DNA of 64,000 bases from Chloroflexota bacterium (GCA_016838895.1 JAEKNU010000010.1:1-64000); one strand, 5' to 3'; positions 10,522 through 19,690 are shown, counted from the stretch's first letter. Numbers and translations: made by a program. Notes: generated by a model from the sequence alone, not told the origin.

Positions 10522-11049
10522 ATGGCAGAAAAAGAAAACCTGCAGATTGCAGATAACGTTGTTGTTAGCATGGACTACAACTTAACGGTTGATAGCGAAA
10601 TCATTGATACAACAGATCATTCGGAACCTATTCAATTTATTCAAGGACATGGGAATATTATCCCAGGACTTGAAAAAGAGTTGCATGGGCTCAAAATTGG
10701 CGATAACAAAAAAGTAATTGTACAACCAGCCGAAGCCTATGGTGAATTTGACGAAAATGCTTTTACGGATGTTAGTAAAGATCAGTTTCCTGCTGATTTC
10801 GAAATCCGCCCTGGTGGAGAAATTCGTGTTCGCACAGTCAGTGGACAGTTCATTAGTGCAATAATCGAATCCGCAGATGATGAAATGGTCAAACTGAATC
10901 TCAATCACCCTCTTGCAGGAAAAGAATTATTGTTTGATGCAAAAATTGTTAACCTCAGAACGGCAACCGAAGAAGAAATTAGCAATGGTCGCTTGGGTGG
11001 TGGCTGTTCAAGCTGCTCGGGTGGGGATTGCAACTCTGGTTGTTGTTAA
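10522..11049 (+). CDS. FKBP-type peptidyl-prolyl isomerase, SlyD-like, with Cys-rich C-terminus
   Basis: MDYNLTVDSEIIDTTDHSEPIQFIQGHGNIIPGLEKELHGLKIGDNKKVIVQPAEAYGE; tail GGGCSSCSGGDCNSGCC. Confidence 0.9.
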   Translation: MAEKENLQIADNVVVSMDYNLTVDSEIIDTTDHSEPIQFIQGHGNIIPGLEKELHGLKIGDNKKVIVQPAEAYGEFDENAFTDVSKDQFPADFEIRPGGEIRVRTVSGQFISAIIESADDEMVKLNLNHPLAGKELLFDAKIVNLRTATEEEISNGRLGGGCSSCSGGDCNSGCC

Positions 11050-11210
11050 ACCAATAAAAAAAAATTTCACTTAAATCAATGAGGAACACCACAATCGGTG
11101 TTCCTCATTGTACCAATAACTTTCCAGGAAACCACTTCCACCAATAAATAATTCCTGTCCTTCAATACTCACTTTCACAGGTCACCGCCAGGTCCACCCG
11201 TAAAAAATGA

Positions 11211-11642
11211 CTATTCCAAAATATATGTTGGCTCGTTTTGCATCACGCCAGTTTCACGCTGCATCTGATATGCCTGTGCTTTGAAAATAACTTCAAGCAG
11301 TTCGTTGCCTGAAAAACCTCTCAATAAGACATGATCAGCACCGTTTTGCTGTGAAATTCTACCAATTCGTACTGTATCCACAACCGATAAACAATAAGCA
11401 TTATCATTCGCACGCTTGATCGCTGGTATTAATGAATGTAAACCCTCTTCACCTGAAGCCATGTCTAGCAATACCAAATCTGTTTTCTTATCAATAATCG
11501 TACTTATTGCTTCATTTGGATCCTGAATACGATCAATTTCCTTGATCATTTGCATTCCGGACAACAATGACAGCAACGCATCACTCATCCGATCTGGTCT
11601 TGCATAAACGAGTACCGATAATGGTTTTCCATTTGTATACAT
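11211..11642 (-). CDS. Single-domain response-regulator-like (receiver) protein
   Basis: Receiver fold pattern (DLVLLDMASG...); start at second Met preferred. Confidence 0.6.
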   Translation of the reverse strand: MYTNGKPLSVLVYARPDRMSDALLSLLSGMQMIKEIDRIQDPNEAISTIIDKKTDLVLLDMASGEEGLHSLIPAIKRANDNAYCLSVVDTVRIGRISQQNGADHVLLRGFSGNELLEVIFKAQAYQMQRETGVMQNEPTYILE

Positions 11643-11749
11643 GTTAATAAATATCCTTACCAATGAAGTAGTTTACATTTCTATTATCACCAAATGATAT
11701 AAATAGAACAAGGTAAGAATCCCCCAATTTAAACAAGCAATTTACGGAA

Positions 11750-11778
11750 AAAAAATCAGGTAAAATTACCTGATTTTA
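11750..11778 (-). terminator. Rho-independent terminator downstream of the Fe-S protein gene
   Basis: AAAATCAGGTAATTTTACCTGATTTTTTTT on minus strand, overlapping the stop. Confidence 0.8.
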
Positions 11779-13142
11779 TGTTGTATCGAGCACATCCATT
11801 TGGGCGGCGTTCGCCTGGATGGTTTCTTACCATAAAAGAAATCATCCATATTCAGTGCAAATCGGCGAAATAACCATGATTTCTTAATCCCCCAACGAAT
11901 ACCTTTATGCAGATAATTATCTTTGTGTGCGTATGGACATATTGTCATGCATCGGCCGCAATCTGTACCACATTGCACCCAATACTTAAAACATCTGTCA
12001 GAATCTAATTTCCAACGCAATGCCCCATCAATATCCTGGCGAGCTTCAAAAGAAATTGCCTGAGTCGGACAACCCGATGCGCATTTTCTACAGATATTAC
12101 AGAAATCAATGACAGATGGATCAAGATTGCGATCATCAATTTTTAAAGGAAGATTTGTGGTTACAACACCCAGGCGCACCCGCGGACCTAAATTCGGCGT
12201 TATCAACAAACCCATTCTGCCAATTTCTCCCAATCCGGCATCTCTGGCAATAAGTGGTGCAATGACCCGATAGTTTCCATCAATATGTGCGCGTGCTTCA
12301 TATCCCATTTCCCGGATCGTGGCAGCAATTACAACCGCAATTTTGGCTGCTTCAATATATTCTCGGGCAGATTCTACAACACCCGGTGCCAATGGATTCG
12401 CTCCGATCATCTCATAATCCATCTCAACAGAAAAGACCAAAGCATATTTATGTTCAATTTTTATTTCATCACCGTAAACACCAGTACCACGCCCAATATG
12501 AGAATAATAATGGTAAGGTTTTGTTTTTGCGATGCCGACATGGATGGCCCCCATATACCTGGCCAATGACTTCATGTAGGAAGACAAATCCATGTTGCTC
12601 GTATCAACTTTTGATCCAGCCACCGCGCCATCAACTGTATCACGTAATGCTTCGGTCAGAAAAAATCCGCCTTTGCTGGTGGAAAATAAAATTGGATCAT
12701 AAAATCTGGCTTTTTCATTGAGCAATCCTGGTTCTTTTCTAAATAAATCATCGCGAATTTTAGTTTCTGGTTTAGTTTGATAATAGTCCTCATAGGCCGC
12801 TGACCCAGGTTGTAAACGGGCTCGTGCAAACATGATATCGCGCTCATCCACACGTTTTCCCGGTTTTGCATCCGGCTGAACAATCGTTTTAAATGGCAGG
12901 AAAAATAGAATGACAGATATCAATACGACAGCAAATAATACGTAAGCAAGGATACTCCTGCCTTCAACAGGAAGAAGAAACGCTGTACTAAATAACACGG
13001 CTGAAACAACAGCCAATACAAATGATATGTTAGCAGCACGCATTTCCTTTTCTATCAGGCTTGAAATCCCAAAAACAAAAAAGAAACCTGCAAAAATAAT
13101 ACCTGTGAGTATAAAAAAAACATTTGTCCAATGAAATAGCAT
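11766..13142 (-). CDS. Membrane-anchored 4Fe-4S protein of the reductive dehalogenase/epoxyqueuosine-reductase-like superfamily
   Basis: N-terminal TM helices, no TAT motif; DAGLGEIGRMGLLITPNLGPRVRLGVVTTNLPL; CNICRKCASGCP and CGTDCGRCMTICP cluster motifs. Confidence 0.75.
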   Translation of the reverse strand: MLFHWTNVFFILTGIIFAGFFFVFGISSLIEKEMRAANISFVLAVVSAVLFSTAFLLPVEGRSILAYVLFAVVLISVILFFLPFKTIVQPDAKPGKRVDERDIMFARARLQPGSAAYEDYYQTKPETKIRDDLFRKEPGLLNEKARFYDPILFSTSKGGFFLTEALRDTVDGAVAGSKVDTSNMDLSSYMKSLARYMGAIHVGIAKTKPYHYYSHIGRGTGVYGDEIKIEHKYALVFSVEMDYEMIGANPLAPGVVESAREYIEAAKIAVVIAATIREMGYEARAHIDGNYRVIAPLIARDAGLGEIGRMGLLITPNLGPRVRLGVVTTNLPLKIDDRNLDPSVIDFCNICRKCASGCPTQAISFEARQDIDGALRWKLDSDRCFKYWVQCGTDCGRCMTICPYAHKDNYLHKGIRWGIKKSWLFRRFALNMDDFFYGKKPSRRTPPKWMCSIQHKIR

Positions 13143-13260
13143 CGTGATACCGATCCAATCAAGGAATAGTTGTAATGTAAGTATATATTGTATCCGAATT
13201 GGTATAGAAACTACCATGAACAATCCATCCACGATACAATACGTTTGTGGAGAAGGTTTA

Positions 13261-14652
13261 ATGAACAAAAAAGTTATCATTATCGGAGGTGGTATAGCAG
13301 GATTAAGTGCAGCCTGTCTGGCTTTGCAGCGCGGATTTCATGTTGAGCTATACGAGCAGAATAATAATTTGGGTGGTGACAGCCATTTTACAACAATTGA
13401 AGGGTTTTCATTCGATATCAATCCCAAATTTTATCCTGCACCTTATCTATTTGATTCACTCATCCGTACAAATGAGAAAAGCAGTATGTTGTCAGAATTA
13501 TTTTCTCAAGCGATACCTACGGCACAGGTGTTGTTTGCGGATGAAAAAATGATGCGTCTGGTCTCCGATGTAGAGGTTTCTGATTTACCCGAATCAATTG
13601 CAACAATTACACCGCTAACCGGGGATGGTGCCTATCACAAATTAGATGGCGTCCTGCAAGAGATTTTGGATCGTTTTTCAGGGAAAAGGTTGCCTATTTG
13701 GCAACAACTATCCAAAAACAGAAAAGGAAATTTGCAACAAATGCTGCTCCCTATGATTGGGGACTTCAGCAGTGATCCTTATTTTCAGCAATGCCTGGTT
13801 GCAATTGCAGCGATATCCGGTATACCTGTACCCAATTTGCAAATCAGGGATCTATTCATGCCTGCATTAGTGCGGCGCTCAGGTCTATCGTTACCTACAC
13901 ATGGCATGAAATCCGTTATAGATGTGCTTGAAACCTATATCAATAATGCCAAAGCAAAAATTTTTACAAGTACTCAGGTAGATGAAATATTGTCACAAAA
14001 CAATAACGTTTGTGGCATACGCCTGGCAGATCAAAGTCAACAATGGGCCGACTATGTACTGAATACATCATCAAGCCTGGCACCTGAGGCATTGCAGGTT
14101 CATTTAGCACAGCCAGCGATGGTATTGCATTTAGGTATCAGTAACAAAGAGTTATTAAAAGATTTCCAACTACAAAACATTCTCATACTAAATAACAATT
14201 TCCGTAAATGGGATACCCAATCAACGATATCACACCGTTGGCTGCCCGATTATATCTACCTGCAACAGCCAACCCTGATTAATCCATCCCTTGCTCCGCA
14301 AAATTGCGGTTTACTTTCTATTCGCTTTTCAATCCCGCAGATAACTCTCGACTACAGAGAAAAAGAAATCATTCGAAATAATCTTTTATCTTTTTTGGAA
14401 CAACATTACATTCCGGATTTAAAGCAAAACATACGAATGGAATCCATTCATATGCTTTCCGATCAATATACACAAGATGACCGAACCAGACAACCTACGA
14501 TACGTAGTGAGATGCAAACTCCCGCATTCTTGTTGCAGAAGAACACGCACATTGCTCATTTACATCAGTATTATGAAAACCGCCGCCCAATTGTGCCTAT
14601 TATTCTATTTGCTACTCAACAATGGATAGAAACCATTGCTGATAAATCCTAG
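13261..14652 (+). CDS. FAD-dependent CrtI/phytoene-desaturase-like oxidoreductase
   Basis: VIIIGGGIAGLSAACLALQRGFHVELYEQNNNLGGDS dinucleotide-binding motif; overall CrtI-like layout. Confidence 0.75.
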   Translation: MNKKVIIIGGGIAGLSAACLALQRGFHVELYEQNNNLGGDSHFTTIEGFSFDINPKFYPAPYLFDSLIRTNEKSSMLSELFSQAIPTAQVLFADEKMMRLVSDVEVSDLPESIATITPLTGDGAYHKLDGVLQEILDRFSGKRLPIWQQLSKNRKGNLQQMLLPMIGDFSSDPYFQQCLVAIAAISGIPVPNLQIRDLFMPALVRRSGLSLPTHGMKSVIDVLETYINNAKAKIFTSTQVDEILSQNNNVCGIRLADQSQQWADYVLNTSSSLAPEALQVHLAQPAMVLHLGISNKELLKDFQLQNILILNNNFRKWDTQSTISHRWLPDYIYLQQPTLINPSLAPQNCGLLSIRFSIPQITLDYREKEIIRNNLLSFLEQHYIPDLKQNIRMESIHMLSDQYTQDDRTRQPTIRSEMQTPAFLLQKNTHIAHLHQYYENRRPIVPIILFATQQWIETIADKS

Positions 14653-14856
14653 TCAGGCGGATTTTTGAACCAATTGGCCAGTACCATCTAAACGCGGCAT
14701 GCTTTCTATTAATTCCACGATAGCTTCACCCTGGACCTCGGCTACTTCTTGCTGTTGTTTCATCACTGCAGTTGCCAGCTCCAATTGAACGTTTTGTCCA
14801 GTCTGCCAAGCTTCCAATAATGGATTCTGCCCCTGAACCGGATCAATTCCTTCCAT
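14653..14856 (-). CDS. Small YjfB-like (putative motility protein family) protein
   Basis: 67 aa, helical QNVQLELATAVMKQQQEVAEVQGEAIVELIESMP pattern resembling the YjfB family. Confidence 0.45.
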   Translation of the reverse strand: MEGIDPVQGQNPLLEAWQTGQNVQLELATAVMKQQQEVAEVQGEAIVELIESMPRLDGTGQLVQKSA

Positions 14857-15019
14857 ATTTCACCTCATACCCAAATATTGTACCAATAGTACATAGTTAC
14901 CTTATCGGCAGAAAACTCAGTGGCATGAATTACTGCCCATTTGTAATACATTTGCCATTTAATGTTTTTGGATGAAGTTTGCTACAATAAAACAGATTAA
15001 TGAAATATGAGGAGTAAGC

Positions 15020-15916
15020 ATGCGTAAAGTACTTGAAAAAATATTTCCAGCATCATGGGTCCCCTATCTGCTCCATTTACGTCCACGCGCCTGGTTCATC
15101 GTGATTGCGCACATGAGTGTGGGATTCATCATTGCCAATGGCTACGATCAGATTTTCATGCACTGGAAACAATGGCTACTGGCGGCGATCACCTGGGGCA
15201 TCTTTGGGAATGGCGGCACATTGGCAATCAATAGTGCTTATGATAAAGACGAGGGAGATATCGGCTATCTGGAAAATCCTCCACCCGTTCCAACTCATCT
15301 GGCTCGTTTCTCATTAATTTTGCTTGGGATCGGTGCTATCCTATCCATTCCGCTTGGATTAACCTATTTTCTGGCATATTTGCTATGCGCAATATTGTCA
15401 ATCCTTTATTCGGTACCACCAATGCGTTTGAAAGCGCGGGCTGGCTTTGACGTGGTGATTAACTGCATCGGATACGGCGGATTAACCTTATTTGCCGGTT
15501 GGGCTGCCGCTGGCCGCAGTATCGAAGCACCCATCATCAATCTGTTCTTTGCTTTTTTCTTTCTCTTTCTGGGCTTTTATCCCCTCACTCAAATCTATCA
15601 AATTGAAGAAGACGTACGCCGTGGAGATCATACCCTGGCGATCGCCTTAGGAAAAAAGCGTGCCTTACAGCTGGCTCTATTAAGCGTGAGCCTGGCGTTT
15701 TTCTTTATTGGATACGAGGTCTTTGCTCACTACCTTAATATTCGTTCGCTTACTCTCCTGATCGCGATCGGCGCATGGGGATTACTGCTTATCCCATGGT
15801 ATCGAAAACATGCCATCTGGAAAATGCTTCAGGAACAAAAAGGATTTTATCAAGCGCTAACTGCCTGGGCTATTACTGATGTTGCTGTAATTATTTCCAT
15901 GACACAACTCGCCTGA
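15020..15916 (+). CDS. UbiA-family prenyltransferase
   Basis: NSAYDKDEGD first Asp-rich motif and YQIEEDVRRGDHTLAIALG second motif; multi-TM. Confidence 0.85.
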   Translation: MRKVLEKIFPASWVPYLLHLRPRAWFIVIAHMSVGFIIANGYDQIFMHWKQWLLAAITWGIFGNGGTLAINSAYDKDEGDIGYLENPPPVPTHLARFSLILLGIGAILSIPLGLTYFLAYLLCAILSILYSVPPMRLKARAGFDVVINCIGYGGLTLFAGWAAAGRSIEAPIINLFFAFFFLFLGFYPLTQIYQIEEDVRRGDHTLAIALGKKRALQLALLSVSLAFFFIGYEVFAHYLNIRSLTLLIAIGAWGLLLIPWYRKHAIWKMLQEQKGFYQALTAWAITDVAVIISMTQLA

Positions 15917-15959
15917 TTAATAAAGTGTTTGCATTGACTAAACAGGAACAAATTCTGTA

Positions 15960-16928
15960 CTACTGTTCCTGTTTTTTTGCGCGCATTTGCCGATAGGTGA
16001 CAACAGCCCGATCTCCCTGTAAAAGAATGTCTCCATCCTTTAGACTGCTTGCTTTTGGGGTAATATGAGTAACAACACGCTGATCCTGTCCTGCGATAAC
16101 CAAACTGCCAATTTTTCCCCACCAGTTGATGATTTGCTTAACCAATGGCATTTTGTTTATACGTTGATAAAATCGACCATAGAAAATACTATGTTCATTG
16201 TCTATTGGAACAAAAGCTGCCAGAACACGAACATCATCACTGATCCAGTTATGCCATAAATTTGGAAAAAGAAATTGCAAAGCGGGATGCCGATCAGGAG
16301 GTGTTATATCACTGGCCCGTTTTGCAGGCACACCATCATCTAGACGATTCATCACCCACACCTGAATCATATCATCGTCTGCAACAACAATGGGACCATC
16401 CACAACCGTTTTTCCACTACGCCCAATGGTCGTTGCGTGAACAAAGGGCAAATGCATTACATCCAACTGATTCTCAGCCATTCGCGAATAATGAATATCC
16501 CATTGTTGTTGGAAGGAGATATATGAAAAATCATCTGTAATCGCCTCAAAAAAAAGTGGGGGATTTTCTGGCAACGCATCATCATTTGTTAACCAGAGCC
16601 AGATGAATCCAGCTTGTTCATGCACACGATAAGAGATCACATGTAATGCCCGTGGAATTTTTCCATGCCGACCTAATGCAGGAACATACTTGCAAATACC
16701 TAGGCCATCAAATTCCAGTCCATGAAATGCACAGGCGATATGCCCTTCATGAAGCTTCGCTTGTGACAGGGCAGCCCCCATATGCGGACAACGATCCTCC
16801 ATAACATGCACTTTTTGCTCTTCATCCCGCCATGCAATCAGTTTTTTTTCCAAACGCATCACCGATACGATCTTCCCCATTTTTACTTCACTTGATTCCA
16901 ATATCACATACCATTGATTATTAATCAT
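15960..16928 (-). CDS. Rieske non-heme iron oxygenase (PaO/VanA-like)
   Basis: Rieske CPHMGA...CAFHGLEFDG; mononuclear iron motif NQLDVMHLPFVHATT; internal start MINNQWYV. Confidence 0.85.
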   Translation of the reverse strand: MINNQWYVILESSEVKMGKIVSVMRLEKKLIAWRDEEQKVHVMEDRCPHMGAALSQAKLHEGHIACAFHGLEFDGLGICKYVPALGRHGKIPRALHVISYRVHEQAGFIWLWLTNDDALPENPPLFFEAITDDFSYISFQQQWDIHYSRMAENQLDVMHLPFVHATTIGRSGKTVVDGPIVVADDDMIQVWVMNRLDDGVPAKRASDITPPDRHPALQFLFPNLWHNWISDDVRVLAAFVPIDNEHSIFYGRFYQRINKMPLVKQIINWWGKIGSLVIAGQDQRVVTHITPKASSLKDGDILLQGDRAVVTYRQMRAKKQEQ

Positions 16929-18330
16929 CTCGTCTTCCTCTATCTCGTTTGCGGAATAATTCCAAAGCCCTGATTCTTGCAGTCTCATGCATAACAAGTG
17001 GTGCAGGATACGCCTTTCCAATTCGGCAATGGGTATGAATTTGTTCTTGAATATCCATTTTCCATGGCTCATGAATGGAAACTGTTTTAACTTTTGCCAA
17101 CTCAGGCAACCATGAACGAATATAATTTGCCTGAGGATCATACTTTTTACTCTGCGTAATAGGGTTGAAAATTCGAAAGAATGGTGCTGCATCAGTGCCA
17201 ATACCAGCAGCCCACTGCCAATTGCCATGATTTGCTGCCGGGTCACCATCCGCTAAATGCTTCATAAACCATCGTTCGCCGTGATGCCACCATAAAAACA
17301 AATCCTTTACCAAAAAGGACGCCACCACCATGCGCGCCCGGTTCGGCATCCAGCCTGTTTGTCGTAATTGACGCATCGCTGCATCAATCAGCGGATATCC
17401 TGTCATACCATCCTGCCAGGCATTCAATTCTGACCTGGATTCCCGCCATTGCACATTACTGCCGTCTTTATTCGCAAATCTTTCTTCAGAACTCTTATAT
17501 GAATCCATCAAATGATTGAAGAATTCCCGCCAAATCAATTCATTTAACCAGGTTTGATATCCTGAACATTCTTTTGGGTTATTATTCTCTAACAATAAAT
17601 TCTGTACACATTTTACGGTTTTGCGTGGGGAGAGTAATCCGAAACGGAAAAGATGGGAACAATGTGAGGTGTCATCCAAATCAATACGATTTCTTAAATT
17701 TTCATAGTCTTTGATTGCTCCACTAAGAAAACTATCCAAAATATTTTGCGCATTTTTACTTGAAAATGAATCTATTACACCCTTCACAGGAGGAAAAGAA
17801 GGGAAAGGCATTGTAATAGCTGGCGTATTTGGTAAAAACTTGCCAGATAATTGATAAGATACTTCATCAGGCAAATCTAATTTTATCCACGTATTTCGAT
17901 AGGCTGTATATTTGCGATACGGGCTACCGTCAGGCTTACGGACTTGATCAGGATTATAAACAGTCACAGCCTGTATGGTTTTTAAAGGCGCGATTGACAC
18001 CAGCTTCTTTTCATATGTTTTTCCCAGTAACGTCACTTCCTGTTCAGTCACAATCTGAACAATATTCAGTTGGGCTGAAAGCAGATTAAATACATCCTCT
18101 ATAGACGCATACATCGTTAATAATGCACTCCCAATAGCGTGCAATTCTTCATCCAATCCTCTCACTGCCCGTAATAAAAAATCGGTTCGGCGCATGTCCA
18201 CTTTAAATAAATCCGGATCAAAAATGTAAACTGGAAGAACTGGCAGACCACGTTCGAGTGCCGCTTTCAAAACAGGGTTATCATCCAGTCGAATAATACG
18301 TCGAATCCACCAGATCACTACACTCATCAC
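16921..18330 (-). CDS. phr: Deoxyribodipyrimidine photolyase (cryptochrome/photolyase family)
   Basis: GYPLIDAAMRQLRQTGWMPNRARMVVASFLVKDLFLWWHHGERWFMKHLADGDPAANHGNWQWAAGIGTDAAPFFRIFNP. Confidence 0.95.
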   Translation of the reverse strand: MMSVVIWWIRRIIRLDDNPVLKAALERGLPVLPVYIFDPDLFKVDMRRTDFLLRAVRGLDEELHAIGSALLTMYASIEDVFNLLSAQLNIVQIVTEQEVTLLGKTYEKKLVSIAPLKTIQAVTVYNPDQVRKPDGSPYRKYTAYRNTWIKLDLPDEVSYQLSGKFLPNTPAITMPFPSFPPVKGVIDSFSSKNAQNILDSFLSGAIKDYENLRNRIDLDDTSHCSHLFRFGLLSPRKTVKCVQNLLLENNNPKECSGYQTWLNELIWREFFNHLMDSYKSSEERFANKDGSNVQWRESRSELNAWQDGMTGYPLIDAAMRQLRQTGWMPNRARMVVASFLVKDLFLWWHHGERWFMKHLADGDPAANHGNWQWAAGIGTDAAPFFRIFNPITQSKKYDPQANYIRSWLPELAKVKTVSIHEPWKMDIQEQIHTHCRIGKAYPAPLVMHETARIRALELFRKRDRGRRDD

Positions 18331-18399
18331 ATCTCCACATTTCCGATATGATTAATAATATAATACTTTTATATAAATTATCGGTTTTAAGGAGAAGGA

Positions 18400-19482
18400 A
18401 TGAAGCGAATTGCAATTCTTACCGGCGGTGGTGATGCACCTGGCCTAAATGCTGCCCTGCGAGCAGCAGTGAAAACAGCCATCAATGAGTATCATCTGGA
18501 AGTCATTGGCATTCGCAATGGCTTTGATGGTTTCCTGCAGGAAAATGGCATGATTCCGCTGGATCAAAAAAGTGTTCAGGGTATTTTGCCGCGTGGCGGG
18601 ACAATATTAGGTACAGCCAACCGCGGCAATCCATTCGCCTATCAAATTGAAAAAGACGGAAAAACCATCACGCTTGACCGGTCTGCTGAAACCATTGATC
18701 GCATCCAATCGATTGGCATTGATGCTCTGATTGTGATTGGTGGGGATGGTACTTTACGCATTGGCTGTGAATTGTGGGATCAAGGTATTCCGGTTGTTGG
18801 TATACCCAAAACAATTGACAATGATATCAATCTAACAGATTTTACCTTCGGTTTTGATACTGCTGTTAATGTTGCCGTCGATGCTTTTGACCGCTTGCAC
18901 ACTACAGCCGAATCACATCACCGTGTGATGGTATTGGAATTAATGGGGCGTGATGCAGGATTTATCGCTTTATACGCCGGAATTGCCGGTGGAGCCGACG
19001 TCATTCTCATTCCTGAAATACCATTCCATTACGAAAGCATACAGGAAAAAATAAATCAACGTATTTCAGCCGGAACCCATTTCTCTTTAATCGCTGTCTC
19101 TGAGGGAGCATTTCCCTATGGGGGTGAAAAAAAATATTGGATGCAGGAGAATCAGGTTTATGCCGGTCGTTTAGGCGGTATGGCAGAACAGATCATGCAT
19201 ACACTGATCGAACAATCCGGACTGGAAGTGCGCACCACTGTGTTGGGCCATTTACAACGAGGTGGTACACCCACTGCTTTTGACCGCTGGCTTGCCACCC
19301 GTTTTGGAGTAGCCGCTGTAAATATGGTCGTAAATCGTCAATTTGGTCGTATGGCAGCCTTACATAGCAATAAAATTGATCATGTTTCCCTTAGAGATGC
19401 ACTACTGGAACCCAAGCGAGTCAATACTCTTGGAGATACTGTCAATAGTGCCAGATGTGTAGGCATATCTTTAGGTGATTAA
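18400..19482 (+). CDS. pfkA: 6-phosphofructokinase
   Basis: ILTGGGDAPGLNAALRA, IGGDGTLRI, GIPKTIDNDI, LGHLQRGGTPTAFDR. Confidence 0.95.
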   Translation: MKRIAILTGGGDAPGLNAALRAAVKTAINEYHLEVIGIRNGFDGFLQENGMIPLDQKSVQGILPRGGTILGTANRGNPFAYQIEKDGKTITLDRSAETIDRIQSIGIDALIVIGGDGTLRIGCELWDQGIPVVGIPKTIDNDINLTDFTFGFDTAVNVAVDAFDRLHTTAESHHRVMVLELMGRDAGFIALYAGIAGGADVILIPEIPFHYESIQEKINQRISAGTHFSLIAVSEGAFPYGGEKKYWMQENQVYAGRLGGMAEQIMHTLIEQSGLEVRTTVLGHLQRGGTPTAFDRWLATRFGVAAVNMVVNRQFGRMAALHSNKIDHVSLRDALLEPKRVNTLGDTVNSARCVGISLGD

Positions 19483-19514
19483 AAAAAATCAACGCCATGA
19501 TCATGGCGTTGATT
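19481..19514 (-). terminator. Hairpin with T8 tract on the minus strand
   Basis: ATCAACGCCATGATCATGGCGTTGAT inverted repeat; 8 A on plus side (T8 on minus); plus side only has TTT. Confidence 0.75.
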
Positions 19515-19527
19515 TCACTTCATGTGT

Positions 19528-19575
19528 AGGCTGCGGCATCCTTTTTAAAAAATACTCAGGAGGGATGCCGCAGCG
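19528..19575 (-). other. Strong inverted repeat (12-bp stem) overlapping the small ORF
   Basis: GCTGCGGCATCC...GGATGCCGCAGC. Confidence 0.8.
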
Positions 19576-19598
19576 CTACGTTTATTACTAAAATCCAT
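19545..19598 (-). CDS. Small ORF, MDFSNKRSAAASLLSIF (17 aa)
   Basis: AAGGAGGTGAT Shine-Dalgarno with 8-nt spacing to ATG, promoter-like TTGACT upstream, terminator downstream. Confidence 0.55.
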   Translation of the reverse strand: MDFSNKRSAAASLLSIF

Positions 19599-19654
19599 TG
19601 GCATCACCTCCTTTGTTTTTAAAATAGCAAAATAAACTATGCTTCTATATGATC

Positions 19655-19690
19655 ATAGTATGACCGAAATATTACCCTAAGTCAAGTAGC
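19655..19690 (-). promoter_or_regulatory. Candidate promoter for the small ORF
   Basis: TTGACT (19685-19680), 19-nt spacer, TACTAT; overlaps palindrome TATGATCATA. Confidence 0.35.

Noticed and set aside
12287-12721. 144-aa plus-strand ORF
   Set aside because: Antisense to the Fe-S protein gene; no domain-like pattern.
15960-17249. 429-aa reading of the Rieske gene
   Set aside because: The extra N-terminus is an out-of-frame reading of the photolyase gene; the real start MINNQWYV is at 16928.
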